64,000 bases of DNA from Siphonodentalium dalli (GCA_032622095.1 CP136064.1:130497605-130561604); one strand, 5' to 3'. Numbered from the stretch's first letter, positions 12,933 to 24,944 are shown. The notes: generated by a model from the letters alone, not told the origin. Numbers and translations are program-made.

Positions 12933-13593
12933 TTAAGCCCCCTTATTGTCTCTATTATACATTTAACAATGATATTTACAAAGAAGTTTTTATATTCAGA
13001 TTAAATGTCAATTGTATATTTTAAAACACAATTGAAATTATATATTAATTTAAAATTAAATGTTTTTCTTAATTAAGAATTGTTTTCTAATGTATCTTTC
13101 CTAATTGGGGAAAATATTCCTAGTTAAGAAAACTTGTTTTCCTTACTTAGATTTATTTTCCTGCTTGAGAAAATCTCATTCTAGAAAAAATTGGCATCAC
13201 TTAAGAAAAAATATCTTGACGATATTTCTAACTATAGAAAATATAATTTCTTGTTCTAGATTAATTGTATAGCTTTCTTAAATTTCTAGCTATTCTCCCA
13301 AGATAATCGCAGTATCTTAAACTTATCTTATTTCAAGAAAAATAAACTTATGTGAGAAAAACAATCTTTCCTACATTAAGAAAAAAAATCTATACTAAGA
13401 TTTTTTTACTAGGATTTTCTTACTAAGATTACTGTGTTTTCTTAAAGAAATTTTCTCAGACAAGAAATTTTCCCACCCTTTCATTTCTTGACCTAGAAAA
13501 TATGTTTTTCTTATTTTTCTAGCTATTCTCCCAAGATAATATCTCATTTCAAGATTTTTTTTTTCCTGAATTGAGAAAATATTTTTGGCAGTG

Positions 13594-13770
13594 TACCATC
13601 AGATTCCCATTAACAGGGACGAGGTTAGTCTTATGTGTGGTGCTGATACATACCACTCCTGGACGTCATCCTACGCAATGTAGCGTTTGTTAAATAACGA
13701 TCTTGTCTAGCGGTGGTAACCCTCAGTCTTCCAGTTCTGGGGCGATCTGCGATATTGCCAATCTGCTGGT
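13594..13770 (-). pseudogene. Tc1/mariner-like transposase, N-terminal remnant
   Basis: The minus strand of 13739-13632 reads RTGRLRVTTARQDRYLTNAT followed by LRRMTSRSG and then a stop. This matches the linker and second helix-turn-helix region of Tc1-like transposases, where a GRPR motif precedes a (D/E)DRY(L/I) block. The CACTGCC element ends directly next to it at 13593, and the C-terminal remnant lies at 1-316. Confidence 0.6.
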
Positions 13771-14275
13771 TTCACTGTCTTAAATTCCGTATGTTTTTGG
13801 CATTACCCCATGCGGCGGGCAACATGTTTTATGGAGAAATTCACCTCCAAAAGGCCAATAGCTATGCCTCTGTTTTGGGTTGGGTTGATTTCAACCTTCC
13901 CAGCTAAAGGTGTATGGAATGACTGAAGGGAATGAGTATGGACCGGGTACATACTGTTCCCATTCGGCAAAGTTATGCTCTAAACATTTATGAGGACTCA
14001 CAAAATCATTTTCTGACAAAAAGTACAGGCAGTACACAATGTGTAATCAAGGAAACAATACTGTGGCCGAGATCACTCTACCTGTGTGTTTGCCATTTTT
14101 TGAAAAGCACCCCTCATACAATCAACTCGTGCTAAGTCGTCCCCGTAAATTCACTTACATGGCTGTCCTTTGCACGAATTGTGTCTCTAGCTCCAGTAAT
14201 CATTTGTTGAAAGTTTCACCAAAATCCAACCAATATCTCCGAAAATATTACACATGATATTAGGGGGACTTTTTT
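13771..14275. other. No resolved gene; possible upstream part of the broken gene at 14276
   Basis: Short ORFs on + at 13932-14257 lie directly upstream of, and in the same direction as, the pseudogene fragment at 14276. They could be frameshifted N-terminal sequence of that gene, but I recognise no motif. Confidence 0.25.
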
Positions 14276-14944
14276 ATGTATTTATATGTGCCATCTACCG
14301 TGCGACTGATGCTGGAAGGCAAACATATTAATAGAGGAGTTCGGGGATTGAAGCTGTTGTATGAGGCATTATCACGGCTGTTCGTGTTTTCGACACAAGA
14401 CTGGTGTACAACAAACGGTGTCCCATTCATCGATGTGACATTAGATAACACACTTCGTCAATTGCAGAGATTGTTCACTGGTCAGTCACCAAAAGACATT
14501 GGAATGTCATCAGATAACCTATCTGCTGTTGAGGAATCATTGGAGAAATTTAGAACCACTGGAAGATCAAAGTCCGCAACATTCAAGTTTTGGGACGACT
14601 TCGTGCAAACGGTGGGTGTCATGCCCAGAATGATTAGAGCCGATCGGTCAGCAGATTTTGATCTTCACCTCAGTGCAGTGTGCGAGGCCATTCCGTATTT
14701 CATCATGGCTGATAGACACCTCTATTCGAGATATGCCCCCATATACGTTGCTAAGATGAAGCAACTGAAAACAGACCAACCAAATACTTATGATCATCTG
14801 AAGAAGGGTGGTTTCGTCGTTCGACGAAGTGGTCGACATCGATTCAACTGCGTTCCTACTGATCAGGCCTTGGAACAATCCGTTAACCGGGAAGCAAAGA
14901 GTCCAGGGGGTCTGGTAGGCTTCACCGGGCGGAAAGCAGCTTTG
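14276..14944 (+). pseudogene. Multicopy invertebrate gene of unknown function, 5' fragment
   Basis: The translation contains FWDDFVQTVGVMPRMIRADR, then LHLSAVCEAIPYFIMADRHLY, then KKGGFVVRRSGR and ALEQSVNREAKSPGGLVGFT. I associate these blocks with a large family of unnamed, probably transposon-encoded, proteins found in many invertebrate genomes (recollection, not a database result). The conserved reading ends at GRKAAL, and the expected continuation (LRWLMTRHVTAAY) resumes at 15986 after about 1 kb of unrelated DNA. The rest lies at 15986-16265 and 22487-23939. The gene is dead, split by two insertions and several frameshifts. No biochemical role is assigned. Confidence 0.6.
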
Positions 14945-15985
14945 TTATCCTTCATCCCATTTTCCTCTCTGCTGATTGGCTGAGAGTGCGTCACATGGCG
15001 GGCGATGATAAATCACCATATTACCCTCTCAGTTTTTGACCGCTCAGCTGTTACCAGTAAACATAGAACTACGAAGAACTCAGCGCGCAGAGATTCTCTC
15101 AACAACCGCGAACTGTGGTGTTTGCTAATTTGCATAATTGTGTGTTTTTTTATTTGCAATTTGAGCACGCTATGTATAAATGGTGTTATCACAGACACAT
15201 ATATGTTATAAGGTGTAATATTCATATTGGACCTTTTTATATCAATAATAAAGACCGTGGGACAAATATATAAACCTTATTATGTAGTTGGTATTCTGCA
15301 GACAATTGCACATACGATGTACATACGTTACAACTACGTTTATGTACTAGATCAAATAGCCACTCTTTGCTGTTTATCAATTGATTATTTCTTTTCTTCA
15401 ATACATTCACCAGACTTCAGAGAATACCCGTATGTTGCGTAACGATCTGTGACAGATGTCAATTTCTTTTTGCACTACTACAACGTGTTAGTTCCACATT
15501 TTAGCATTCTGGAATTTAACACGTCTGTCGGCGTCTTCACGCTCATTTGAAACGAAACCGAACATTTCGCTGCATGGCTACTCAACTTCGAAATTGCTTT
15601 ACTCCTCTTTCCGTGAACCGATTTCCACAATGCAACCAGCAAACTGACCGGAGAATATCTGCGCAAATGACGGGTAAGTTAATTGATCCAGATTATGAAT
15701 GTTTTATTTTCTAAATAGCGATGATTCCAACATAAAATTAACTTTTCGAACTGGATTAAAGAATATATGCGCGCATTTATGCCTGCTATTAAGGAGGTTC
15801 GTGTGTTCTCCATTGTCAGATAACAAAACAGTTATCACCCTTGTTTTCGTGAGACACGGGGATTTGTCGCCGCTCTCGACCTGGAATGTCACCCTCGGGC
15901 CTGGCGGCCCTCGGGTGACATTCCAGGTCTCGAGCGGGCGACAAATCCCCGTGTCTCACTCAATCGCGGGCGATAACTGTATATT
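14945..15985. mobile_element. ~1.04-kb insertion in the pseudogene, with a strong foldback
   Basis: Coding homology to the gene at 14276 stops near 14944 and resumes near 15986. Ends related to GTTATCNCCC occur at 14951 and, inverted, at about 15965-15975, but a clean target duplication was not found. The right part (15827-15980) is a long palindrome, so this may be two events. ORFs inside (15005-15442 and others) are not recognised. Confidence 0.45.
15827..15980. repeat. Long GC-rich hairpin, ~75-bp arms
   Basis: CAGTTATCACCC...GTGAGACACGGGGATTTGTC and CGACCTGGAATGTCACCCTC are mirrored by GAGGGTGACATTCCAGGTCT, then GACAAATCCCCGTGTCTCAC and GATAACTG. The centre is GGGCCTGGCGGCCC near 15904. 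The inner ~50 bp per arm are nearly perfect, and the block is markedly richer in GC than its surroundings. Confidence 0.85.
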
Positions 15986-16265
15986 ATTGAGATGGCTGAT
16001 GACCCGGCATGTAACAGCAGCATATTCAGAGAGTTTTAGAAATTTGTTTTCGAAAGGAGAGGCGAGTGAATACCGGGAAATCAATCCTAGTAGACTTGCA
16101 AGAGATTCTGGGGATGTATCATCTATTGTTGAGTGTGTTAGAGAGCAATTTGAAACCCATTCGATATTAACCACGTATCACATCGACTTCTAAACATTGT
16201 TACTGGTCGAGTTGTATCCGATGAAGCGGAGAAAGGACTATCCGCACTCGTTGAAACTGGTAGGC
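15986..16265 (+). pseudogene. Middle fragment of the broken gene
   Basis: It continues the 14276 fragment with LRWLMTRHVTAAYSESF and SRLARDSGDVSSIVE, then shifts frame near 16150 to HRLLNIVTGRVVSDEAEKG and SALVETGR. At 16265 it is cut by the 6.2-kb element. The reading continues in frame across the inferred empty site with RHMMKSYEKRL at 22487 (ETGR|RHMMKSY), which shows that these are parts of one gene. Confidence 0.65.
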
Positions 16266-16666
16266 GGGTGATTCTACGGTAACTGAGCAAAACACTGTCC
16301 AATGGGCAAAATTCACCACAAGACAAGCACTGCTCATCACGAGCAAGTAAAATGGCCAGCATTTTAAAACTGAGAATCCAGGCATAAATTAGATACCAAA
16401 ATTAAATGATTACCATACTCCGGTATGGGTCTTAGGCATGACGACAACCGACAAGATACCACGAAACTGCATGTCCCAGAGCAGACACGCCAAATTTCTC
16501 CGATTTTCCTTAGGCACTGGTGAATGTGTATTCAAAACCGAAATCCACCTTCTGGTGTGGAATTTTGCAAGGAATCTAATGCCACCAAAATTATACAGAG
16601 ATACCAAAGAAGCATCCTACAAAAAGCTATTTATTTGTCACAAAAACGTTGTCCCGTGATCAAGAA

Positions 16667-17044
16667 TCATTACACTAACGCGAGCCTAAAATGTGTTGCC
16701 ACGTTTCCCTTTGGTGTCAGTTGTATATCACATATGTCGCAACGTGAACGGAAACTTCCATGTTAACAATAAAAAAATATGTTTCCTGAGTATTCGTGAA
16801 ATTCTGAAGGAAATTAACATTTGAATAGCCGGATTTTGTACCGTATATTTATTCACCGTCATTACACTAACGCGGAACACTATAATACTATATGCATTGA
16901 CTGAACATTACACAGCTTTGATAAAAGCGTCTGATGTAAGCGTGTTCATAAACTAGTTGATTGGTTTGGTTGTCGATATTCAAATTTTTTATCACATGAT
17001 GAATGCGAAATCGTCATTACACTAACGCGTCATTACACTAACGC
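16667..17044 (+). repeat. Left subterminal repeats GTCATTACACTAACGC
   Basis: Copies occur near 16667, 16858, 17013 and 17029, the last two directly abutting. A degenerate inverse is near 17054. They may be transposase binding sites of the 16266-22486 element, by analogy with subterminal repeats of other DNA transposons. Confidence 0.75.
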
Positions 17045-17639
17045 TGTTTGCGTTTATGTAATGACGCTGCTTTGGTGCAATAACGTGTTTTCATTATAGT
17101 CCAGGCTCATGGTGTAACAATTGTGCAAAATGTGATACAATCATGAAACTTGGTATATATGTTCCTCGTGCACTACTCATCATTTTCAGACATGGATGCA
17201 ATGGCGGCAGGTCATTCCTTAACAACTGCTGCTAGCATGCAACTGTCCAACTTCGAATAAAAGCACATATCACTAATATTGTGGCAGTTTTAACAAACTA
17301 AAATACGCCAGGTATCATTTTTATGGTTCAAGTGTTTATTAGTAATGTAAATATCAACATAACAACGGTAAAAAATAACAAACAAAAAATAGTGATAATA
17401 CATTACTGGGAGGTGGCATGACCTTCTGGTCGTCTTCCTACCATCTCCCTGGAAAAACTTCCTTTCTGGCTCTGAGCTCCCCTGGTCAGTGGTCATACTT
17501 TCAAATTAGACTTATGCTTATTGACATTGCAACTTTTATCAACAAAATAATAATAATGCTACTGCAATATCATTGGATAATAATTATTGCTGTTTTTTCA
17601 TTTAATGAAAATTATTGAATGAAACTTAATGATGAATTA

Positions 17640-19965
17640 ATGATGATGATGAGACAGAACAAGTATCTAAATATCTAAATCAGTTTCCTATAATTTGTCA
17701 GTGATATGTTATATGATATTACCACCTCATGACATGACGCCTGGATAGCAGTCATGACAATATAAGTTTTTACATTCAACTTTTTCAAGGTAAGACTCAA
17801 TTAATTCTAGTGTAACCTGGCGTTTAAAGTTAGTACGTGGCATAAGGGATTGTGAATTTATGTCAACTTCTTTCCATTGTTTTGGGAAGATATGTAGCGG
17901 TAGGTTTTCAGTAAATGTGGTTCTAGCCCTAGTTTCGTGAATATTTCCAGTTTGTCTAGTAATCTTTGTTGGATTATTATATTTGTTGTAAGTGTCTAAA
18001 AGTGAGCTGGGTAAAATATTATTTGACCAATCATGCATGAATAGATAACATTTAATTCTGTATATGTCCTTTATTTTTAGAATCTTACTAAGTTTAAAAA
18101 GCGGGTCTGTGTGGCTATTGTATCTTACATTGTGGATAGTTCGGATAGCTTTTTTCTGTAATACGATCAGTTTATTGATGGTTTTAGCATTGCCCCAAAT
18201 TTCAATACCATACATTATATGACTTTGAATAAGAGAATGATATAACATGTGCATACTTTTTTGTGAAAGGATATTTTTTACACGATTAATGGCATATAGT
18301 GCTCGAGATATTCTTGTTGAGATAACAGATACATGGTGTTTAAATGTTAAATGTTCATCAATGTGAATACCAAGGAATTTGAATGTAGTTTCTCGATAAT
18401 TATTGCCGATTCTTTCTATTTGATTCCCATTTATTATAAGATGGTGATTATTGGAATTATGTTTACCACCTGTTGGTTGAATTATGATATACTTGGTTTT
18501 CTTGGTGTTTAGTGATAGCTTATTTGCCTTACACCAGTTATTTAAGCCATTTAATTGAGCATTGGTATGGGAAAAAAGATATTTTATGTCATGATGAGAT
18601 GAATATACTGTTGTGTCATCTGAAAATGACAAAAGAGACAGTTTTGTACTTTTGTACATATCATTGACATATATTAGAAAAAGTATTGGCCCCAGTACAG
18701 AACCTTGAGGCACCCCAATCGTGTTGCGCCTCTTTGAGGAGACTGATCCTTCAATATCTACATATTGCATCCTATCCTTTAAATAGCTTGTAAACCAATT
18801 TTTAACATTGCCCCTAATTCCGTAGTATTCGAGTTTAGTTAAGAGAATATCATGGTTTATCGTATCGAAAGCTTTTGAAAAATCAATAAAAGTAGCTAAT
18901 GTACCATCCTTAGTTTTCTTATCATTATTACTAGCAACATCATTTAAAAGTTTAATTATAGGATGTATAGTGGAGCGACCTTTACGAAACCCATATTGGT
19001 GAATATAAAATTTATCATCAAAGTATTCCGTTAAACGACTGCAAACCACTTTCTCAAGTACCTTTGAAAATATTGGAAGTATACTAATTGGACGATAATT
19101 TTCAACTAGAGTTTTTTTATTGGATTTGAATAGTGGTATGATTCTGGCTATTTTCATGTCCCTTGGAACAATACCCTTTTCAATTGATATATTTATTATA
19201 TGGCATAGAGGTGTAGATATTTCACTTATAGTTTCTTTAAGAAGACTTGTTGTTATTCCCAAATTATCCTTACTAGTTTTATTTTTCATATTTTTCACAA
19301 TATTGTCCAATTCTTCTATGTTTGTTGGTCTCATAAACATACTATTAGATGTTGGTTCATCAAGATAATGTGTAAAGTCATGATCCACTTTTTTGTCAAT
19401 ATGTTCTGCTTCTCGCAATCCAATAGTTGGAAGAAATTGTTAAATTCTTCTGCTATTTGATATCTGTTCTGTATTTGTTTACCATCAATGTTAAAACTTT
19501 GGGGGTACTGCATCTTTTTATTTGAATGCTGGATAACTTCCCTCAAAATATCCCATGTTTTCTTCATATCACTTTTATACATATGCAGCCTACTATTATA
19601 ATAATCTTTTTTTATATATCTTTTGACGCGATTAAAGTATCGACAGTAGTTTTTATAGTTTTCTATATTGATGCCTGTTGGAGACCTCAATTGTTTTCTA
19701 TATAATTTTCCTTTTTCTATTGACGACTGCAATAGGCCTTTGGTCATCCATGGCTGTTGTTTTTGGAAATTTTTGTTAGTTTTTTTTAGCGGAAAGGCAA
19801 TGTCATAAGCATTTGTGTAAACATCCATGAATGATTGGTATGATTCATCTACGGATGATGATTGCAAAGTTATTTCAAAGTCTGTAGATGATAGCAATCG
19901 CTTAAAACAAGATATATTATCTTCATCAAAGATCCTATTCCAAATGGATTCACAGCCACCTTTTG
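17640..19965 (-). pseudogene. Non-LTR retrotransposon (LINE), 5'-truncated, reverse transcriptase
   Basis: The minus-strand frame 19418-17727 encodes a reverse transcriptase: a NYRPISILPIFSKVLEKVV block, FIDFSKAFDTINH (motif A), IGVPQGSVLGPILF (motif B) and LSFSDDTTVY (motif C, with Ser where most LINEs have Ala; both catalytic Asp remain). The upstream frame 19897-19331 gives the linker (QQPWMTKGLLQSSIEKGKLY) and is joined by a one-base frameshift near 19430. Recognisable sequence starts at about 19965, so the endonuclease is missing. A TCATCATCATT tract at about 17650 may be the 3' tail. The style is that of the CR1/Jockey group. It lies inside the 6.2-kb DNA element. Confidence 0.85.
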
Positions 19966-21894
19966 GATTTTGGAGGAATCAATTTGGCGATAAAATGTTG
20001 CAAAGTGGTCACTCACATATGGTGAAAACAATTACAATAGTTGTAGTCAGTGTGGATCTGACAGGAAAATTACCATAATTATTTCTTACCTACAAGGGTG
20101 ATAACGGTTGCTATGGACATACCCGAAATCGCAAAACGTACACATGACTGCTATTATGGCAATTTTAACAAACTAAACTGCACCATGTAGCATTTTGTCG
20201 ATGAAAACAATTATTTTTCTTTCCACAAACGCATCGTCAACATACTTTTCTCGGTCCATGACGTAGATATATCATGTATACGGACCTGCTCATTCTTGGG
20301 TACAATGTCATACCATACCTTTATCGACCTGTGTCCCATGACCTACATATATGACCCTCGGTCCATGGCCAGCCTGCAGCATGGTGGCATTGGTGCATGG
20401 AATATTCAAAGGGACCACCACCATGATCTTGATATAGGGCATTGGTCCAATATCTATATGTTTAGGTGGATACTTGGCATAACTATCCGATGTGTCCATA
20501 GCCTAAAGTACATATGGACATCCTATGAATCCATGATATACTACAGACAATGTGCATGGTATACATATATGCAGCTGATTCCACGGCCTAACTACGGGCA
20601 CCTGGTATTTACACCATGTAACAGCGCCATGGTCCATCTGCGGTCAGAAATAATTCGGGTTATTTGCTAATATACATAGTTACAAGTTGTCATTTAAAAT
20701 TTCGAAAAAAGAGAAGAGTGTTGTTATTTTCATATAACACACATAATAATTCGATTGTATCTTCATAAGGTTTCTTGGACCAAAATATCCTGAGCTGTAT
20801 CTGATTTCGCCCATCACTGTTTACGTGTGGAGAAGGCAAGAACATGTTATGACAACCTATACCATCGAAGATACATCATTTAACAATTTACTTGTGTTTG
20901 ACGGACAGGGACGGGAATAAATGATGGGAAGGTTGGGGTGTCTCCGCGATTATGTATTCAGTTGTTCCCTTTCATCACCAGATTTTTTTTGGAGAGGAGA
21001 GGGGTGGAAGCTCAAAGGATTTTTCAGCACTTTAAGGGAGAAGGCGTCCGCATAAAGTAACTATCGCGAACACTCATAAGTTTAGAACGTGAAACCCTGG
21101 TCTCCTTTAAACTTCTATATTTTTCCTGAGTTATAAACTCGAAGTTGACGCTTCATATGAGGTATGTAATCGCTGTCAGAGCATTGACATTTACAACGAA
21201 AATTCCAGGGAAGGCCCACACCGGGCCCCTTATTTCGCGCACCATGCACTGACGCAATTTAGAGTCATTGACATCTTTAATTGATTCCATTTTCAATGAA
21301 CTATAGAAAATCGAAATTGACACTGATGGGCTCCAGAATCATATCAAAGCAGTGAATTTTCACAAAGTTCCCCGATGGAGGCCGCGCAAGAATTTAGCTT
21401 CTATATTGGCACCTTAAACTGATCGTTGTTTTTCTCAATTAGAGAATCGAAATTGAGGCCCGGAATCGCTCTCGGTTTACTGAGTATACACATATTTTCA
21501 CAGGGACGCTGGGGGAGAGCACCGGACCCAATCCGCAGAATGGGGCCACACGCACAACCTCTTACTCTACACTACGCGCATTCGGCATCAGATTCGTAAC
21601 CGCCCACCATAAAAGCTGGCTACGGAATAATCCAAAGCAAAGCCTTCTACTGATGGTCAATAGCGCCACTGGCCATTAGTAGAAGGATTGGATTAGCTAC
21701 GGGCTTGTTACACATCTGCCAGCAATATACCTCTTTATTCATCATAATGTCCGCACTTACCATCAAAATAATGTCCGCACTTACCCCAAAACATATATCT
21801 ATGGTTATAATAGGTATCGTATAATATGTACATTCACCACTGGTGTCGCATGGTCATTTCATCAGCCATCTCCTGTCCAACAGGAGGATATAAC
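19966..21894. other. Interior of the 6.2-kb element; no gene seen
   Basis: The ORF at 20296-20670 has no recognisable motif and its composition resembles noncoding DNA. No other structure was resolved. Confidence 0.4.
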
Positions 21895-22295
21895 GTCATT
21901 ACACTAACGGTGCGTCATTACACTAACAAAATCGTCATTACACTAACGCTAAGGAATATCAGCTGAGTTATCCGAAATATATAACACAATGAATCTCTCA
22001 TTCCACCGATTTATTCTTCGTGGGTGTTTAATATAATATGAATCATTATTCCCCATGAAAGTGGTTACGTCCGAGAATATTCAAGAAGTGTTCCGAAGAA
22101 TGGGCGAAAAATTACAAATGTTTGTGCCTCGAAAATTCAGATAAAGCTTTTATTTTCAGAACTAGAACCTCCCCGGCACTCCGAAAATTGCGAAGTTGCC
22201 AAGGAACGCGAATAACCATAATAAATGGCCATATCTTCGTAACTATACATGTGGTGCCAGCTTGAAATGATGCTAAAATGCGTTAGTGTAATGAC
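21895..22295. repeat. Right subterminal repeats of the 6.2-kb element
   Basis: GTCATTACACTAACG occurs near 21895, 21914 and 21934, and its inverse GCGTTAGTGTAATGAC near 22280, mirroring the cluster at 16667-17044. Confidence 0.75.
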
Positions 22296-22486
22296 GTTTC
22301 TGGTTTACACTAACGGTCTAAAACAGATAAAATGAGAAAATAATCAGCAAATAATTTTTACCAACCACATTTCTCGAATATTTCTGACTAACAACACATA
22401 ATGTGCCCTATCATACACCATAGAACGAAGTTTGTATTTCTGATGTACCGGGATACTCAAATTGCTCAGTTACCGTAGAATCACCC

Positions 22487-23939
22487 AGGCGTCACATGAT
22501 GAAGTCATACGAGAAAAGACTGGCCAAGGGTAAGTCGGAATCTTTCTGGGAGAAAAATAAAAAATTGCGCACTCCAACCTTCTCCAACATGAGGAAGAGC
22601 ATTACATTCGACAAAGGCAAGACAATTTCTTGTTCGAGTGAGGTTCTTTTCCGCCGTCTTCTCGCAGTGTCAAGTTGCTCGAAAGATGGAACGGATGTTT
22701 TCGAAAGGAGATATGTGCGCCTGTGTTGTTCTGGTCTTTGGTAGATATGATGTTGTGGATTCGGTGAAGTCTTATGAACGTTCGCGTCGTGGGGCGAGTG
22801 GAGATTGCAATGCGGGCCCGAGCCACAAAGTGATTGGTGCATGGCGTGATGTGCCGAGTTACAGGGTATTTCTCAAGAGTTCTGCTAACAAGGCCGCCCT
22901 TGCTGCATTTGTTTGCGAGCGTTTGTCTTTTGTTCTCCCTGAGAGGATCCCTGTAGATAAGAGTGTTATCCTGGCTGGTGGTTTCACAGACGGCGCTCTG
23001 GTGACAGAACTAACAACCGATGGATCCAAGATTCGGTCTGACCTTTCCTCTACACAAGAAGAAGCGGACACCCGAATGGTATTTCACTGCATTAAGTTAG
23101 CTTCTACTCATAGCAGGGTAATCGTTCGGTCTGACGATACAGATGTCTTGGTACTGTTGGTTTACTATCTCAGTCTTAAAATGTTGTCATACGAAGTCTT
23201 CATGCACGCAGGTCACGCAGGAAAACAGGTGACACATGAAAGATTCATTCATGTGCACGAAATAGTTGAAAGTTTAGGGCCCCAGGTATGTGCATGCTTA
23301 CCTGGCATGCACGCGCTAACTGGATGTGACACTACAAATGCTATGTATATAGGGTAGGGAATAAAACTGCTGTGCGTAAACTGGCCGACCATATAAATGA
23401 CATAAATGGTCTATCTAACTTTGGTCTTTGTCGGTCTGTCAACAGAATAATATCAATCGCTAGGAACTTTGTTCTCCTGTTGTATCTGAAAAAAGAAGCA
23501 GAGTGCCAGCGATTTAAACGAGTTGCGATTCATTGTGGCTGCGACTTCCGACGCGGCATGTGCCGCACTACCACCAACCGAGTCGGCCTTCAGATTACAT
23601 GCTCTCCGAGCTCATTACCAGGCAGCTTTATGGCAGAGCAGCCACTTACCTGATCCGCCGGATCTCGATATGTCTGACTTTGGGTGGAACAGAACCCAAG
23701 ATGGTGACCTCGAACCAATTCTAAATGACCAAGAGTGTGCCCCACTCCATCTCAGGGACACGACACACCTATATTGCAAAGACAAAGGTTGTGTGGCAGC
23801 ATCCAAATGCCCCTGCCTACATGCTGGATTATCATGTACTGAACTTTGCTCTTGTGACGCGGATTGTCCCAATTTCACATCAGTTGATGATAGCGATGAA
23901 GATGTTGTTTCCAGTGACGATGACACATTTTGTGATTAG
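22487..23939 (+). pseudogene. 3' fragment of the broken multicopy gene, Cys-rich end
   Basis: The reading starts RHMMKSYEKRLAKGKSESFW, changes frame near 22740 to FGRYDVVDSVKSYERSRRG and STQEEADTRMVFHC, then VRSDDTDVLVLLVYY and CLPGMHALTGCDTTNA. It shifts again near 23350 to NKTAVRKLADHIND and near 23520 to LPPTESAFRLHALRAHYQAA. It ends with FGWNRTQDGD and a Cys-rich segment (CKDKGCVAASKCPC, CTELCSC). The DTDVLVLLV block resembles an acidic nuclease-type (PIN/FEN-like) motif, which is only suggestive. With at least three frameshifts it cannot be translated as one protein. The stop is at 23937-23939. Confidence 0.6.
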
Positions 23940-24607
23940 CTATGTTACAATCTGATCTTTATTTTACACATGGCTATGGTAGTTGAATCTACGTTTCATT
24001 TATATTGAAGACTTGATAGTTCTATCTTAAAAAAATAATGAAGATATCTCGGTCAACTAGAGTTATTCGAGCCCAAATAACCCGAGCCATTATATGTTGT
24101 TGTTGTTGTTGTGATTGTGTGTCTGGAATCCTGAATCCATGTTTTCCCCCTTAAATGTGCTAACTGGCATTCGTTCTGTCACATATGACTGGATCGCTGA
24201 TCCGTTTAAATTAAGATCGTTTCGACATTGATGCACAGCCATTCTTAAAAGATCATGTATTTTTTCGCCCAAAAACGTGTTTGGTGGAGAGATAGCTAAA
24301 ATCTAATATCTCACAGGTCGTTCAAACTTTCTGTCAAATTTATCTTACATACTATGGTTGGATAACTAATATATCACAGGAGGTAATTATTTCGGCGTTA
24401 TTGCGACATTCGTCTAAATTGTAGTGTTTGAAAAACTATTTTTGTGAAAAAGGGAATTTTTTTTAGTAAAAAATACATATTTAGGCTCCAAATGACAGCC
24501 AAACCCCACATAATCACGAATTTTTTTCTTCCAAGTGAAGCTGTGGTCTGATGGGGTAGATTTAACACCAAATAATCAGTAAATAATGTAGGGATTAGCC
24601 ACAGGGC
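23940..24607. other. No gene seen
   Basis: AT-rich DNA with a short TTG repeat at 24094-24110. Nothing else was recognised. Confidence 0.5.
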
Positions 24608-24611
24608 TTAA

Positions 24612-24940
24612 CCTCTTCGCTGCTAAATGACGTTATGACGTCGTGTGCTGGGCTGTTGACGTTATTGCCATTTTCCAATGGGAAAATATAGCGGGAATGT
24701 CAAAAGAACCATAAAAGTGACTCGTCTGAAAGGCTATTATCGATCACAATCGTGGAACATCATACACTGTTTGAAACGTCGAGATACAATTATTCCGATG
24801 CACTAATCTCTGAGTTCCATTTATGTATAATGGCCTACTTATAGTGTGTTGAAGTAGGTCCGTAGTACCTACGGACCATATAGCACACGGCGTGCACTTT
24901 TACGTCCGTAATAGATACGGACGTCATAGCAGCGAAGAGG
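24612..24940. mobile_element. piggyBac-like MITE, TTAA-flanked
   Basis: TTAA (24608-24611) is followed by CCTCTTCGCTGCTA. The right end is TAGCAGCGAAGAGG followed by TTAA (24941-24944). The interior contains paired ACGTCATAACGTC-like and TACGGACGT words. The 329-bp element has no ORF. TTAA plus CC-starting ends fit piggyBac-type elements. Confidence 0.75.
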
Positions 24941-24944
24941 TTAA

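Larger units (their letters stand above)
317..13593. mobile_element. 13.3-kb putative DNA transposon, TIR CACTGCCAAAAATA, TSD TA
   Basis: The left end (317-330) and the right end (13580-13593, inverted) both read CACTGCCAAAAATA, with looser similarity for about ten more bases. TA dinucleotides flank both sides (315-316 and 13594-13595). The subterminal 320-640 and 13000-13580 stretches are both rich in AAGAAA, TCTTG and TTTCTT words. The outer flanks are two pieces of a Tc1-like transposase in the same orientation, which supports an insertion. No transposase ORF is visible inside, so if this is one unit it is non-autonomous or has been expanded by later insertions. The superfamily is not assigned. 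Alternatively, the two ends may belong to different copies. Confidence 0.45.
16266..22486. mobile_element. 6.2-kb DNA transposon, 25-bp TIR, TSD AGGC
   Basis: The left end begins GGGTGATTCTACGGTAACTG and continues AGCAA. The right end (22462-22486) is the exact inverse over 25 bp. AGGC flanks both sides (16262-16265 and 22487-22490). Removing the element and one AGGC restores an open frame of the interrupted gene, so the boundaries are well supported. A 16-bp word, GTCATTACACTAACGC, recurs near both ends (subterminal repeats). No transposase ORF of its own is seen; a LINE is inserted at 17640-19965. The superfamily is unknown; a 4-bp duplication limits the options. Confidence 0.85.

Noticed and set aside
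20296-20670. 124-codon ORF inside the 6.2-kb element
   Set aside because: No similarity to a transposase or any known family; its composition is like that of flanking noncoding DNA.
22492-22842. Minus-strand ORF opposite the broken gene
   Set aside because: It is a shadow of the plus-strand coding sequence and has no recognisable motif.
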